Shown: piece after piece, positions 15,942-25,718 of the stretch
How positions within the stretch are numbered: the stretch's first letter is position 1
How the letters are laid out: the number at the start of each line of letters is the position of its first letter
Origin: Gammaproteobacteria bacterium
GTDB lineage: Bacteria; Pseudomonadota; Gammaproteobacteria; UBA6429; Thiohalophilaceae
NCBI GenBank assembly: GCA_016194635.1
Contig: JACQBC010000026.1
Location: 141,913-205,912 of the forward strand
Reading direction: 5' to 3'
Length of the DNA stretch: 64,000 nucleotides
The notes under the pieces: generated by a model
The model's input: the letters and a program-made list of their open reading frames with translations, nothing else
Databases searched by the model: none
Told to the model about the DNA's origin: nothing
Translations under genes and position numbers: made by a program

Positions 15942-17198
15942 TCATTCGTTTTCGATTTGTTTTACCGCAGTTTCGATTTGTTGCGGGTCGTCTAATTGTT
16001 TACCGGTGGTGATACCCAATTCACCGAATTTACGCGCGTTGGGTAATACCCGGCTATCAAACGACGCTACTGCGCTGTTGTAGGATTTTACGCTGTTCTC
16101 CAAGCTATTACCCAGTTTTTGTAAATGCGTGGCAAAGGTGTTGAGGCGTTCATAAAGACTTACGCCGAGGCTACGGATCTGTTCGGCGTTTTGAGATAAT
16201 TGTTCCTGTCGCCAACCATAACCAATCGCCCGTAACAGGGCCACGAAGCTGGTCGGGGTGGCTAGGATGATCTGTTTGCGCAGGGCATCTTCGATCAAGC
16301 TGCGATCCTGATCCAGCGCCGCGGTGAGAAAATGTTCGCCGGGAATAAACAGCACCACAAAGTCGGGGCTGTTCTCAAATTGTGACCAATATGCTTTATT
16401 ACTCAGTTCATTGATACGTTGCCGTACATTGCGGGCATGACGTTGTAAGTGTTGTTCACGGCTGGGGGCGTCGCTGGCCTCGATGGCGCTGAGATAGGCA
16501 TCCAGCGGGGTCTTGACGTCGACCACGATCTCGCGTCGATCCGGCATGCGTACGATCATGTCAGGCCGTTGTCGGCCGCTCTCGGTATCGGTATTTTCCT
16601 GTTCAACGAAATCGCAGTATTGCACCATGCCGGATAATTCCGCCAAGCGTTTTAGGGTCATTTCTCCCCACTGGCCGCGAACCTCGGGCCGGCGCAGTGC
16701 GTTCACCAGATTTTGGGTTTGGCTATGCAGCGCCTCTTGAGTATGGGCCATGTGTTGCAGCTGTTGATACAACGCGCCATAGGCCTCTTTGCGATCTTTT
16801 TCAATAGTGTGGATTTGTTTTTCGGTTTTATCCAAGGCCTCGCGGATCGGCTTCACCAAATGTTCGATAGCCTTTTCTTTTTGTTCGAGTTCACCCTGGG
16901 CCTTGGTTTGGAATTGTTTTAGATTTTCCTGCGCCAAGCGTAGGAATTCCTCACTGTTGTGCTTAAGCGCGGCGCTGGAGAGCTGACTAAAGGTGGCGGC
17001 GAGTTGATCACGGGCCTGGTGTAACGCGGTTATTTTTTCTTGTTGGGTATGGCGTTCGCTATGTAATAGTGTGGTGGTTTGGATCAGTTGTTCACGCAGT
17101 TTGTTGATGTAACGCAGGGCGAAAATATACGCCACTAAGGCCCCGAGGATCATGCCCGTGAGCAACAACACTGCGGTGGTGATATTAATATTATCCAT
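15942..17198 (-). CDS. rmuC: DNA recombination protein RmuC
   Basis: 418 residues from ATG at 17198; an upstream extension to 17387 lies inside the phosphatase gene and is rejected. An N-terminal membrane helix (TAVLLLTGMILGALVAYIFA, about 8-27) is followed by a long coiled coil (about 30-190) and the RmuC nuclease-like domain with VRGQWGEMTLKRLAE, RPDMIVRMPDRREIVVDVKTP and VVLFIPGEHFLTAAL. RmuC limits recombination at inverted repeats and acts at the membrane. It overlaps the upstream phosphatase by 8 bases. Confidence 0.93.
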   Translation of the reverse strand: MDNINITTAVLLLTGMILGALVAYIFALRYINKLREQLIQTTTLLHSERHTQQEKITALHQARDQLAATFSQLSSAALKHNSEEFLRLAQENLKQFQTKAQGELEQKEKAIEHLVKPIREALDKTEKQIHTIEKDRKEAYGALYQQLQHMAHTQEALHSQTQNLVNALRRPEVRGQWGEMTLKRLAELSGMVQYCDFVEQENTDTESGRQRPDMIVRMPDRREIVVDVKTPLDAYLSAIEASDAPSREQHLQRHARNVRQRINELSNKAYWSQFENSPDFVVLFIPGEHFLTAALDQDRSLIEDALRKQIILATPTSFVALLRAIGYGWRQEQLSQNAEQIRSLGVSLYERLNTFATHLQKLGNSLENSVKSYNSAVASFDSRVLPNARKFGELGITTGKQLDDPQQIETAVKQIENE

Positions 17199-17895
17199 GC
17201 GATGCCAGGCTGTGGTTATGGGCGTCGATCCAGTGGATGATCTCCGCGGGGGTATGTACCAGCGCATCGGCACCCCAGGTGTGGGGCTGATCCTGTTGGT
17301 CGAGATAACCAAACAGCGCCACCAAGGTGTACATCCCAGCGCGTTCTCCGGCGATGATGTCGCGCTCGGCATCCCCGATATAAACACATTCCTGCACCAA
17401 GCTGCCGGTTTGACTACAGGCGTGGATCAACGGGGCCGGGTCGGGTTTACGTTGCGCTAAGGTGTCGCCGCTGACAATACAGCTGGCGTCGTTATAGCGT
17501 TCTAAACCGCGCAACAAGGGTTCGGTTAACCAACCGGGTTTATTGGTGACAATGCCCCAGCGCAGGCCACGTTGTTGGATGGCGGTGAGCAGCGCATCCA
17601 TACCGTCAAACAAGCGGGTATGGCGGATAATATTCTGGGCATAGATATCCAGCAGTTGCTGGCGCAACGGGATGAACCGCGGATCAGCGTCGGTTATTCC
17701 AAAACCCAATGCGATCAAGGCGCGCGCGCCATGCGATACCATTGGGCGGATGCTGCTAAACGGCAATACCGGTTTACCGTGGGCGATCAGGGTTTGATTG
17801 AGGGCAAAGGCAAGATCCGGGGCGGTGTCGGCGAAGGTACCATCCAGATCAAACAATACTGTTTTAATCAAGGTTGGATCTCGGGTTAAATTCAT
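17191..17895 (-). CDS. mupP: HAD phosphatase, MupP/Gph type (probable N-acetylmuramate-6-phosphate phosphatase)
   Basis: 234 residues from ATG at 17895. HAD motifs: I is FDLDGTFADTAPDL near 14-27, II VTNKPGW near 114, III the Lys in QRKPDPAP near 143, and IV YIGDAERDIIAG near 165. Sequence alone cannot separate phosphoglycolate phosphatase (Gph) from MupP, which feeds peptidoglycan recycling. Synteny decides: in Pseudomonas mupP sits between ubiG and yciK in the gyrA-mtnA-mtaD-ubiG neighbourhood, and the same mtaD-ubiG-X-mupP order is here. The symbol is therefore an inference. Confidence 0.85.
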   Translation of the reverse strand: MNLTRDPTLIKTVLFDLDGTFADTAPDLAFALNQTLIAHGKPVLPFSSIRPMVSHGARALIALGFGITDADPRFIPLRQQLLDIYAQNIIRHTRLFDGMDALLTAIQQRGLRWGIVTNKPGWLTEPLLRGLERYNDASCIVSGDTLAQRKPDPAPLIHACSQTGSLVQECVYIGDAERDIIAGERAGMYTLVALFGYLDQQDQPHTWGADALVHTPAEIIHWIDAHNHSLASHG

Positions 17896-18137
17896 TAACG
17901 GACGAAGGCATATAAGATGATACAAGCAACGACCGCAAAGGCGCCAATAATGACGATACGTTGGGTTTCAATATTACGTTTTTGCAGTTGAAAAGTTTGG
18001 TTATTCAATTCGTCCGATTTGGCGATTTGTTGTGCGTATAATTCTAAATGCTTTCGCGAGGTGTTCATCAGGACTTGTTGATTGGCTTTGATTTCATCTA
18101 ATAGTTGTTTGATATCGTGGTTAGTGGGTGTGTTCAT
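17895..18137 (-). CDS. Small coiled-coil protein with C-terminal membrane helix
   Basis: 80 residues. Residues 5-55 are polar and helical (IKQLLDEIKANQQVLMNTSRK, then LNNQTFQLQKRNIETQR), a probable coiled coil. IVIIGAFAVVACIILYAFV at about 61-79 is a tail-anchored membrane helix. It sits between ubiG and mupP, with its stop overlapping the mupP start by one base (TAATG), so it is expressed with them. I know no named function. It could be an assembly partner for a membrane-associated step such as ubiquinone or cell-wall metabolism, but that is a guess. Confidence 0.7.
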   Translation of the reverse strand: MNTPTNHDIKQLLDEIKANQQVLMNTSRKHLELYAQQIAKSDELNNQTFQLQKRNIETQRIVIIGAFAVVACIILYAFVR

Positions 18138-18177
18138 GCGGTTTCTCTAAGAGGTGATTTTAATTGTGCGGAAAGAA

Positions 18178-18888
18178 TTAAATGGATTTTTGGCAATGTA
18201 GCAAATAATTTACCGCCACGTCGTATCCCAAACGATACCGTTGGGTGAAGGGATTGTAGGTCATTCCAGTGAGTTCACGCAGGGTTAAATGTGCCGCCCG
18301 GCACCAGCGGTCTAACTCGGAGGGCTTGATAAACTTGCGGTATTCGTGGGTGCCCTTGGGGAGCAGATTCAGCAAGTATTCCGCGCCGAGGATCGCGAAC
18401 ACAAAGGCGCGTGGATTGCGATTGAGAGTGGAAAAAAACACCTGGCCTCCGGGTTTGACCAAGGCCGCGCAGGCGACGACGACCGAGGTGGGGTTGGGGA
18501 CGTGTTCGAGCATTTCCATGCAAGTGACGGTATCAAAACTCGCCGGCTGTTGTTGCGCGAGTTGTTCGGCGGTGATTTTTTGATAGTCGACCGCGATTTT
18601 AGATTCGTGTTGATGTAATCGCGCAACTGCCAGCGGCGCGTCACCCATGTCGATACCCAGTACGTTTGCACCGCGCTGAGCCATGGCCTCGCTTAAGAGA
18701 CCACCACCACAACCCACGTCCAATACCCGCTTTCCGGACAAGGGAGCGCGCCGATCGATGTAATTCAACCGCAGTGGGTTGATTTCGTGCAGCGGTTTAA
18801 ACTCGCCGTGCGGATCCCACCAGCGTTCCGCGAGGGCGGCGAATTTATTGATTTCACTTGGATCGACGTTTAAGGGTTCTGGATTCAT
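18178..18888 (-). CDS. ubiG: Ubiquinone biosynthesis O-methyltransferase UbiG
   Basis: 236 residues from ATG at 18888, which overlaps the mtaD stop (ATGA). It performs both SAM-dependent O-methylations of ubiquinone synthesis. Family blocks: [20 protein letters not shown] at the start, [20 protein letters not shown] as the SAM site (about 51-70), [11 protein letters not shown] near 123, and [16 protein letters not shown] near 145. Length and motifs match E. coli UbiG (240 residues). Confidence 0.96.
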   Translation of the reverse strand: MNPEPLNVDPSEINKFAALAERWWDPHGEFKPLHEINPLRLNYIDRRAPLSGKRVLDVGCGGGLLSEAMAQRGANVLGIDMGDAPLAVARLHQHESKIAVDYQKITAEQLAQQQPASFDTVTCMEMLEHVPNPTSVVVACAALVKPGGQVFFSTLNRNPRAFVFAILGAEYLLNLLPKGTHEYRKFIKPSELDRWCRAAHLTLRELTGMTYNPFTQRYRLGYDVAVNYLLHCQKSI

Positions 18889-20195
18889 GTAGTGACCAAA
18901 ATATGTTGCCATTCGTTGACCTTGCTGAGAATTTCATGGCTGTCCAAGGTGATTAACTGACGATCCTTCATGAGTTGTTTACCGGCCACCCACAGATCCG
19001 TCACGTGCTGGCGGCCAGTGGCATAAACCAATTGTGACACCGGATTAAAAACGGGCAATGTTTCGACGCTATCTAATTTAATCGCAATAATATCCGCGGC
19101 CTTATTCGCCTCAAGACTGCCGATATGATCCTCCAGACCCAGGGCGCGGGCGGAGTTGATTGTGGCCATGCGTAATACCGATTCGGCGTCCGCAGCGCGG
19201 GCATCGTGGGCGACAGCTTTGGCCAGTAACGCTGCGCTACGCATTTCGCCGAACATGTCGAGGTCATTATTGCTGGCGGCGCCGTCGGTTCCCAAACCGA
19301 CGTTAACCCCCGCCCTCATCAATTTATGTAATGGGCAAAACCCGCTGGCGAGTTTGAGGTTGGATTCGGGGCAGTGCAACACCTGCACGCCTTGACGCAC
19401 CAGTAGCGCTATTTCGTCATCCAGCAACTGGGTCATGTGTACCGCTAATAAGCGCGGGCTTAATAACCCCAATTGATGTAAACGCTGCAGCGGCCGGATG
19501 CCCTGCTGTGCTACCGCCTGCTCAACCTCGGCAGCGGTTTCGTGTACGTGCATGTGGATCGGAATGTCCAGTTCTTCGGCATAGGTGGCAATTTCTTGCA
19601 GCGGGGCGTCACTGACGGTGTAGGGTGCGTGGGGGGCAAAGGCGGTGGTGAGTAACTGCCGGCTGCGTAATTGATCGTGTAATTGCAAGCCTTTATGTAA
19701 GTATTCCTTGGCATTTTGTGCGTAGGCCGAGGGGAAGTCGATCATGATCAGGCCGATCACCGCGCGCATTCCCGCCAATTCCACCGCGCGCGCGGTTTGC
19801 TCTGGGAAGAAATACATATCATTAAAACAGGTAATACCCCCGCGGATCATTTCCGCGCACGCATGCAGGCTGCCGTCATAGACAAAGTTGGGGCTTACCA
19901 ATTTACGCTCGGCGGGCCAAATATGTTCTTGTAACCAGGTCATCAGGGGTAAATCATCCGCATAACCGCGCAGTGGATTCATCGCCGCGTGGGTGTGGGC
20001 ATTGATTAATCCGGGCATGAGTACGTGGTGTTGCAGGCTAACCTGGGTTTGGGCGTGATAGTTGTCGAGCTGTGATTGGGGTAACAATGCCAGGATCCGT
20101 CCATTGTGAATCGCAATGGCGTAGTTTTCATAGACCGTGTGGGCGGGTTCAATCGGGATGACCCACCGGGCGAGCAACAAGGTATCAATGTTCAT
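18885..20195 (-). CDS. mtaD: 5-methylthioadenosine/S-adenosylhomocysteine deaminase
   Basis: 436 residues from ATG at 20195. This is an amidohydrolase of the TrzA/MtaD group that deaminates methylthioadenosine or S-adenosylhomocysteine. Metal ligands are visible in [15 protein letters not shown] (about 59-73), [10 protein letters not shown] and the Asp in [19 protein letters not shown]. It feeds the same methionine-salvage chemistry as the divergent mtnA, 55 bases away, and precedes ubiG, another SAM-linked gene. The SAM connection explains the cluster. Confidence 0.93.
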   Translation of the reverse strand: MNIDTLLLARWVIPIEPAHTVYENYAIAIHNGRILALLPQSQLDNYHAQTQVSLQHHVLMPGLINAHTHAAMNPLRGYADDLPLMTWLQEHIWPAERKLVSPNFVYDGSLHACAEMIRGGITCFNDMYFFPEQTARAVELAGMRAVIGLIMIDFPSAYAQNAKEYLHKGLQLHDQLRSRQLLTTAFAPHAPYTVSDAPLQEIATYAEELDIPIHMHVHETAAEVEQAVAQQGIRPLQRLHQLGLLSPRLLAVHMTQLLDDEIALLVRQGVQVLHCPESNLKLASGFCPLHKLMRAGVNVGLGTDGAASNNDLDMFGEMRSAALLAKAVAHDARAADAESVLRMATINSARALGLEDHIGSLEANKAADIIAIKLDSVETLPVFNPVSQLVYATGRQHVTDLWVAGKQLMKDRQLITLDSHEILSKVNEWQHILVTT

Positions 20196-20250
20196 GTCGG
20201 CAAGTTTCCAGTATCCTAGCCGTGGTTTCAAGTCACTTGCGAGTAAGAGC

Positions 20251-21303
20251 ATGTTATTCGATACGATTCGCGCCATTCGTTGGGAAAATGATCACTTGTA
20301 CTTGCTGGATCAACGGCGCCTACCCCAGGAGCGTCATACGCTGGAATGTACACAGGTGACGCAGGTGGCGGAGGCCATTACCCAGATGGTGGTGCGCGGT
20401 GCCCCCGCGATTGGTATCACTGCGGCTTACGGCGTGGTGATCGCCGCAAGGATGCGCTACGCTCAAGCGGGCAAACCCTGGAAAACCGCGATTGCCCAGG
20501 ATATCGATTTACTGGCCAGGACCCGTCCCACCGCGGTGAATTTATTCTGGGCACTCGAACACATGCGCGAATTAATCGCGCACTTACCTGAAGATCAAGA
20601 TCCCGTGGCTGCTTTGCTGCATTTGGCACGCCAACTCCATAGCGACGATATTACCGCCAATCAGCATATGGGTCGGTTAGGAGCGGAGTTGATCACGGCG
20701 GGCGCTATAATTCTAACCCATTGCAATACCGGCTCGTTGGCCACCGGTGGTTTTGGTACCGCCCTGGGGGTGATCCGCCAGGCATATGCAGATCACAAAA
20801 TTGCAAAGCTATTTGCGGATGAAACCCGGCCCTGGCTACAGGGTTCCCGGCTCACGGCCTGGGAATTAGTCCAAGATAATATCCCCGTGACCTTGATCGC
20901 CGAAGGCGCGGCGGCCTTTTTGATGCAACAACAGCAAGTGCAGTGGGTCATCGTCGGCGCGGATCGCATTACCGCCAACGGGGATGTGGCGAATAAAATC
21001 GGCACCTACGGTTTGGCGGTGTTGGCCCGTCAGCATGGGGTTAAATTCATGGTGGTCGCGCCCACGTCGACACTGGATATGAGCTTACCCGAGGGTGCGG
21101 CGATTCCCATCGAAACCCGCGGGGAGAGCGAGCTATTACAGTTGGGGCCGCAACGCTTGGCTCCTGCAGGGGTGGCGGCTTGGAATCCCGTATTTGATGT
21201 CACCCCGGCCGGATTAATCGATGCCATTGTCACGGAACGTGGGGTAGTCACTCAGCCGGATCGGCAGAAGCTATTGGCCATGATGCAAAACAGTGTAAAT
21301 TAA
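20251..21303 (+). CDS. mtnA: Methylthioribose-1-phosphate isomerase
   Basis: 350 residues from ATG at 20251. It converts 5-methylthioribose-1-phosphate to the ribulose form in methionine salvage. [18 protein letters not shown] near 46-63, the catalytic Cys in [19 protein letters not shown] near 154-172, and the catalytic Asp in [19 protein letters not shown] near 235-253 are family hallmarks. The longer frame from 20137 overlaps mtaD and is rejected. The other salvage genes (mtnB, C, D) are not in the window. Confidence 0.95.
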   Translation: MLFDTIRAIRWENDHLYLLDQRRLPQERHTLECTQVTQVAEAITQMVVRGAPAIGITAAYGVVIAARMRYAQAGKPWKTAIAQDIDLLARTRPTAVNLFWALEHMRELIAHLPEDQDPVAALLHLARQLHSDDITANQHMGRLGAELITAGAIILTHCNTGSLATGGFGTALGVIRQAYADHKIAKLFADETRPWLQGSRLTAWELVQDNIPVTLIAEGAAAFLMQQQQVQWVIVGADRITANGDVANKIGTYGLAVLARQHGVKFMVVAPTSTLDMSLPEGAAIPIETRGESELLQLGPQRLAPAGVAAWNPVFDVTPAGLIDAIVTERGVVTQPDRQKLLAMMQNSVN

Positions 21304-21377
21304 TTTACCTATCGTGGATTAAGCGCTTTATTTCAACTCTGGGATTGGATTGTGGCAATGTCGTGGGGGGAGGCTTA

Positions 21378-21386
21378 TGGTATACT
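21378..21386 (+). promoter_or_regulatory. Probable extended -10 promoter for gyrA
   Basis: TGGTATACT at 21378-21386 fits the extended -10 form TGnTATAAT with one mismatch. No good -35 lies at 17 bases. It would give a leader of about 92 bases before the gyrA ATG. The gap 21304-21484 holds nothing else recognisable. Confidence 0.4.
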
Positions 21387-21484
21387 GCCGCCTAATCCTA
21401 GTCAGGATTCGACTCCGTGGATAAAGCCAACTGACGGGATAGATAACTTAACATTATATATAACTCACGGTTAGCGGACCCAGC

Positions 21485-24016
21485 ATGGTCGATTTTGCCA
21501 AAGAAGTCCTTTCCATTAATCTCGAAGAGGAGATGCGGAAGTCCTACCTCGACTACGCCATGAGCGTGATCGTGGGTCGCGCCCTGCCGGACGTGCGCGA
21601 CGGCTTAAAACCGGTCCACCGGCGGGTGTTGTTCGCCATGCGTGAGTTGGGTAACGACTGGAACCGCGCCTATAAAAAATCCGCCCGCGTGGTCGGTGAT
21701 GTGATCGGTAAATACCATCCGCACGGTGACGTGGCGGTGTACGATACTATCGTACGCATGGCGCAACCTTTTTCACTGCGCTACATGCTGGTCGATGGCC
21801 AAGGCAACTTTGGTTCAATCGACGGTGATGCGCCGGCGGCAATGCGTTATACCGAAGTGCGTATGTCGCGTATTGCCCATGAGTTGCTGGCTGATATCGA
21901 TCGCGAAACTGTCGATTTTGTTCCCAACTATGACGAATCGGAACGCGAACCCACCATCTTACCCTCGCGGCTGCCGAACTTATTGATCAACGGTTCGGCC
22001 GGTATCGCCGTGGGCATGGCCACCAATATTCCACCCCATAATATCTCCGAGATCATCAATGCCTGTTTGGCTTTGATCGATAAACCGACGACGAGCATCA
22101 TCGAAATCATGCAATTAGTGCCGGGGCCGGATTTCCCCACCGCCGGTATTATCAACGGCGCGCGCGGCATCGCCGAGGCTTATGCCACCGGTCGCGGACG
22201 CATCTTGGTACGCGCCCGTACCCACGTTGAAACCGATGCCAAGAACGGCAAACATACCATCATCGTTACCGAATTACCGTATCAAGTGAATAAGGCGCGG
22301 TTGCTGGAGCGGATCGCCGAGTTGGTTAAAGACAAGAAACTGGACGGTATTACCGAATTACGCGACGAGTCGGACAAAGACGGGATGCGCATGGTTATTG
22401 AACTGCGCCGTGGTGAGGTTGCTGAGGTAGTCCTCAATAATCTCTACCAACAAACCCAATTGCAAAGTGTGTTTGGTATCAACATGGTGGCCTTGGTTGA
22501 CGGTCAACCGCAATTGCTCAATATCAAACAGATCCTCGAAGCTTTTATTCGGCACCGTCGTGAGGTCGTCACCCGCCGTACCATTTTTGATTTACGCAAG
22601 GCCCGTGAACGCGCTCATATCTTGGAAGGTTTGGCGGTGGCGCTTACCAATATCGATCCAATTATCGCCATGATCAAGGCGGCGGATAATCCCGCCGCGG
22701 CCAAAGAAAAAATCATGTCGACCGCCTGGGCGCCGGGCATTGTGATGAAAATGTTGGAGCGTTCAGGGGCCGAGGCTTCTCGTCCTGAAGGGCTGCTCCC
22801 GGAATTTGGTTTGGTCAGCGGTAAATACCGGCTTTCCGATGCCCAGGCGCAGGCGATCCTGGATATGCGCTTGCATCGTCTCACCGGCCTTGAGCAAGAC
22901 AAGATTTACAAGGAATACGAAGAATTCCTGGTGAAGATTCAAGAGTTATTGCGTATATTAAATTCTGGCGATCGCTTGATGGAAGTGATCCGCGATGAAT
23001 TGGTTGAGATTAAAACCCAATACGGCGACAAACGCCGTACTGAGATTATCGCCAGTCAAGAAGACCTCAGCATCGAAGACCTGATTACCGAGGAAGATGT
23101 GGTGGTGACCCTGTCGCACGAAGGTTACGCCAAGTCACAGCCGGTATCGGCGTATTCAGCGCAACGCCGCGGCGGCAAGGGTAAAACCGCCACCACCGTG
23201 AAAGAAGAGGATTTTATCGACAAAATGTTCGTGGTGAATACCCACGACACGATTTTGTGTTTTTCCAACATCGGCAAAGTGTATTGGTTGAAAGTCTATG
23301 AATTACCGCAAGCCGGCCGCACCGCGCGCGGCAAACCGATCGTCAATCTGCTGCCCTTGTCCGAAGGTGAACGTATCAATGCGTTATTGCCGATCCGGGA
23401 ATATTCCGAGGATAAATTCGTGTTCTTCTGCACCTCGGACGGTACTGTGAAGAAAACCCCCTTGACTGATTTTTCGCGGCCACGCTCTTCGGGTATTATC
23501 GCGGTGGAAATGCGCGCTGGGGATGCCTTGGTCGGTGTGGAATTGACCGAAGGTAACCAAGATATTTTAATTTTCAGTAGCGGCGGCAAGGCGGTGCGTT
23601 TCAACGAGCAGGATGTCCGTCCCATGGGACGCAATGCCGTAGGTGTACGTGGCATAAAGCTCAACGAGAATCAGAAAGTAATCTCGGTGTTACTGGCCAG
23701 TGAAGGCGATGTATTGACCGTAACCGAAAACGGCTACGGCAAGCGCACCCCGATCGCCGAATACCCGGTGCATGGTCGTGGCGGGGTAGGGGTGATTTCG
23801 ATTCAAACCTCGGCGCGCAATGGCGAAGTGACCGCCGCCGAGCTGGTGAAACCGGACGATGAGATTATGTTAATCACCAACGGTGGTACCTTGGTGCGTA
23901 CACGGGTGGATGAGATTTCGTCGATGGGGCGTAATACCCAAGGTGTGCGGTTGATTACGCTGTCGGAAAATGAGAAGTTAACCGGGGTGGAACGGATTGC
24001 GGCGGAAGCGGATTAA
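21485..24016 (+). CDS. gyrA: DNA gyrase subunit A
   Basis: 843 residues. GyrA is the breakage-reunion subunit of gyrase. The catalytic tyrosine is Y122 (AAMRYTE). The QRDR reads HGDVAVYD, with Val at position 83 and Asp at 87 in E. coli numbering, because this protein aligns without gaps to that point. The GyrA box QRRGGKG is at residues 560-566, in the beta-pinwheel C-terminal domain that wraps DNA, so this is gyrase and not ParC. It heads the super-operon but is separated from serC by 402 bases holding two palindromic repeats. Confidence 0.98.
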   Translation: MVDFAKEVLSINLEEEMRKSYLDYAMSVIVGRALPDVRDGLKPVHRRVLFAMRELGNDWNRAYKKSARVVGDVIGKYHPHGDVAVYDTIVRMAQPFSLRYMLVDGQGNFGSIDGDAPAAMRYTEVRMSRIAHELLADIDRETVDFVPNYDESEREPTILPSRLPNLLINGSAGIAVGMATNIPPHNISEIINACLALIDKPTTSIIEIMQLVPGPDFPTAGIINGARGIAEAYATGRGRILVRARTHVETDAKNGKHTIIVTELPYQVNKARLLERIAELVKDKKLDGITELRDESDKDGMRMVIELRRGEVAEVVLNNLYQQTQLQSVFGINMVALVDGQPQLLNIKQILEAFIRHRREVVTRRTIFDLRKARERAHILEGLAVALTNIDPIIAMIKAADNPAAAKEKIMSTAWAPGIVMKMLERSGAEASRPEGLLPEFGLVSGKYRLSDAQAQAILDMRLHRLTGLEQDKIYKEYEEFLVKIQELLRILNSGDRLMEVIRDELVEIKTQYGDKRRTEIIASQEDLSIEDLITEEDVVVTLSHEGYAKSQPVSAYSAQRRGGKGKTATTVKEEDFIDKMFVVNTHDTILCFSNIGKVYWLKVYELPQAGRTARGKPIVNLLPLSEGERINALLPIREYSEDKFVFFCTSDGTVKKTPLTDFSRPRSSGIIAVEMRAGDALVGVELTEGNQDILIFSSGGKAVRFNEQDVRPMGRNAVGVRGIKLNENQKVISVLLASEGDVLTVTENGYGKRTPIAEYPVHGRGGVGVISIQTSARNGEVTAAELVKPDDEIMLITNGGTLVRTRVDEISSMGRNTQGVRLITLSENEKLTGVERIAAEAD

Positions 24017-24030
24017 GGTTGATCGTTGAA

Positions 24031-24144
24031 TTCACCATCGGTCTGGTTCCCCTGCCGTGACTCGCTGTAAATACCTCTCTGTACGCGCGGCCGCCGCATC
24101 CCTGCGGCCGACGGTCACGGCAGGGGGACCAGACCGTTGGTGAA
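24031..24144 (+). repeat. Dispersed palindromic repeat, copy B
   Basis: The 31-base arms 24031-24061 and 24114-24144 are complementary at 29 of 31 positions by hand alignment. They enclose a core (24062-24113) that reads TCGCTGTAAATACCTCTCTG, then TACGCGCGGCC and the internal hairpin GGCCGC..GCATCCCT..GCGGCC. The core is shared with the other copies; the arms are not. It lies 15 bases after the gyrA stop and may serve as a terminator, but there is no T-tract. Confidence 0.75.
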
Positions 24145-24201
24145 GGCTAAGGCTAGCGTCGTAGTGGTAGGTCAGATTTATACCCGTTACTCATGAGGCG
24201 T

Positions 24202-24306
24202 ATGGAAAGGATACCTCCCACCAAGACCGTCCGCCGCAGGGATGCTGCTGTCGAGTCTACAGGGAGGGATTGACGGCGTGTCTTGGTGGGGGGGTATCCT
24301 TTCCAT
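24202..24306 (-). repeat. Dispersed palindromic repeat, copy C (inverted orientation)
   Basis: Arms 24202-24227 and 24280-24306 are complementary except for one mismatch and one extra base. Five more pairs (TTACT/AGTAA) may extend the stem outward. Read on the minus strand the core gives GCCGTCAATCCCTCCCTG, TAGACTCGACAGCAGCATCC and CTGCGGCGG, matching copies A and B. The arms are unrelated to those of copies A and B. Copies B and C together occupy most of the 402-base gyrA-serC gap; 24307-24418 should hold the serC promoter, and AAGGAGATAT at 24404-24413 is its strong ribosome site. Confidence 0.75.
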
Positions 24307-24418
24307 GTGACTCAGTAATAAGATGCTTTAGTTCAACCTAGATTGTAATTGGGTTTGCAGGTAAAGCAATCCAGAAAAATGACCCGATAGGTTTAATGAA
24401 ATTTAAGGAGATATAGTA

Positions 24419-25501
24419 ATGACACGTGTATTTAATTTCAGTGCGGGTCCGGCGGTGTTGCCGCAGTCGGTGCTTGAACGTGCCCGTGATGAAATGCTGG
24501 ATTGGCAGGGTAGCGGTATGTCGGTGATGGAGATGAGTCACCGCGACAAGGATTTTATCAGTATCGCGACAAAGGCCGAGGCGGATCTGCGCGAGTTAAT
24601 GAATATTTCCAATGATTACGCGGTGTTGTTTTTACAAGGCGGTGCGACGCTGCAGTTTTCGATGATCCCAATGAATTTGCTGCGCGGTAAAACCAAGGCC
24701 GACTATTTACAAACCGGTTCGTGGTCGGTAGGCGCGGTGAAAGAAGCCAAGCGTTATTGCCAGGTGAATTTGGCGGTGAATACCGAGGCGAGTAAGTTCA
24801 CGACGATTCCACCGCGCGTGGAGTGGAAACTCGATCCACAGGCGGCCTATGTGCACTATACACCAAATGAAACCATTCATGGGGTGGAGTTTCATACCGT
24901 TCCAAATACCGGGGATGTGCCGCTGGTGGCGGATATGTCGTCGACGATTTTGTCCCGCCCGGTGGATGTGAGTAAGTTCGGAATGATCTATGCCGGGGCA
25001 CAAAAAAATATTGGTCCCGCCGGGTTAACGGTGGTGATCGTGCGTAAGGATCTGCTTGGCCACACCTTGCCGAATACTCCGGCCTTGTTGGATTATCAAA
25101 AACAAGCCGAGGGTGGTTCGATGATCAATACGCCACCGACCTTTGGTTGGTATCTGGCGGGTTTGATTTTTGAATGGATCAAACAACAGGGTGGTTTAGC
25201 AGGGATGGCGAAGCTGAATGAACGTAAGGCACAAAAGCTTTATAAGGCGATTGATGGTTCAGGATTTTATCGTAATCCGGTTGATCCCGCTTGCCGGTCG
25301 TGGATGAATGTGCCGTTTGTGTTACCGCGTGAGGAATTGGATAAAGCTTTTTTGAGTGAAGCGGCTAAATTGGGTTTGACGACGTTGAAGGGTCACCGTT
25401 CGGTCGGTGGGATGCGGGCGAGCATTTATAATGCGATGCCGGAAGCGGGTGTGGATGCGTTGATTGCGTTTATGCAGGATTTCGCCAAACGCAACGGATA
25501 G
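24419..25501 (+). CDS. serC: Phosphoserine aminotransferase
   Basis: 360 residues. A PLP enzyme that makes O-phosphoserine from 3-phosphohydroxypyruvate, and also acts in pyridoxine synthesis. MTRVFNFSAGPAVLPQSVLE at the start, LFLQGGATLQFSMIPMNLL near 64-82, and the PLP lysine in YAGAQKNIGPAGLT near 191-204 are family hallmarks. A strong ribosome site (AAGGAG) lies 9-10 bases before the ATG. serC next to pheA, hisC, tyrA and aroA is the ancestral gammaproteobacterial order. Confidence 0.97.
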   Translation: MTRVFNFSAGPAVLPQSVLERARDEMLDWQGSGMSVMEMSHRDKDFISIATKAEADLRELMNISNDYAVLFLQGGATLQFSMIPMNLLRGKTKADYLQTGSWSVGAVKEAKRYCQVNLAVNTEASKFTTIPPRVEWKLDPQAAYVHYTPNETIHGVEFHTVPNTGDVPLVADMSSTILSRPVDVSKFGMIYAGAQKNIGPAGLTVVIVRKDLLGHTLPNTPALLDYQKQAEGGSMINTPPTFGWYLAGLIFEWIKQQGGLAGMAKLNERKAQKLYKAIDGSGFYRNPVDPACRSWMNVPFVLPREELDKAFLSEAAKLGLTTLKGHRSVGGMRASIYNAMPEAGVDALIAFMQDFAKRNG

Positions 25502-25536
25502 TTGAAGTGCGGCCATCGGTCGAGCTGCCTCCACAG

Positions 25537-25648
25537 GTGATCGTCGGCGGCAGGGATGCCGCCGCCGAGCCTACACGAGGGCAAGGATGCCCGAGGTAGA
25601 GCAATGCACGGAGCAATTGCCGAGGGATGTATTCACAGCGAGTCACGA
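25537..25648 (-). repeat. Dispersed palindromic repeat, copy D (inverted orientation)
   Basis: Read on the minus strand it starts GTGACTCGCTGTGAATACAT at 25648, continues CCCTCGG, and has an inserted stretch ending in GGGCATCCTTGCCC. Then come GTGTAGGCTCGG and the hairpin GGCGGC..ATCCCT..GCCGCC, and it ends GACGATCAC. Here the outer arms are only about 5 bases (GTGAC / GATCAC); the sequences beyond do not pair well. It fills most of the serC-serA gap (25502-25718). The rest of the gap holds the serA leader. Confidence 0.65.
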
Positions 25649-25718
25649 CAGGCGGTGTTCGGCCGGCTGCCGCGTGCCTAGCTGGTCAAACCCGAGGCAT
25701 GAATTACAGGGTAAACCA

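Noticed and set aside
17199..17387. N-terminal extension of RmuC
   Set aside because: It lies inside the mupP coding sequence on the same strand; the family start with membrane helix is at 17198.
20346..20591. Second plus-strand frame inside mtnA
   Set aside because: Overlaps mtnA in a different frame and has no family match.
25587..25718. Upstream extension of serA
   Set aside because: The extension runs through repeat copy D and is rich in Arg/Cys/Pro; the family start MYKILTLNNISVSGLERLP is at 25719.
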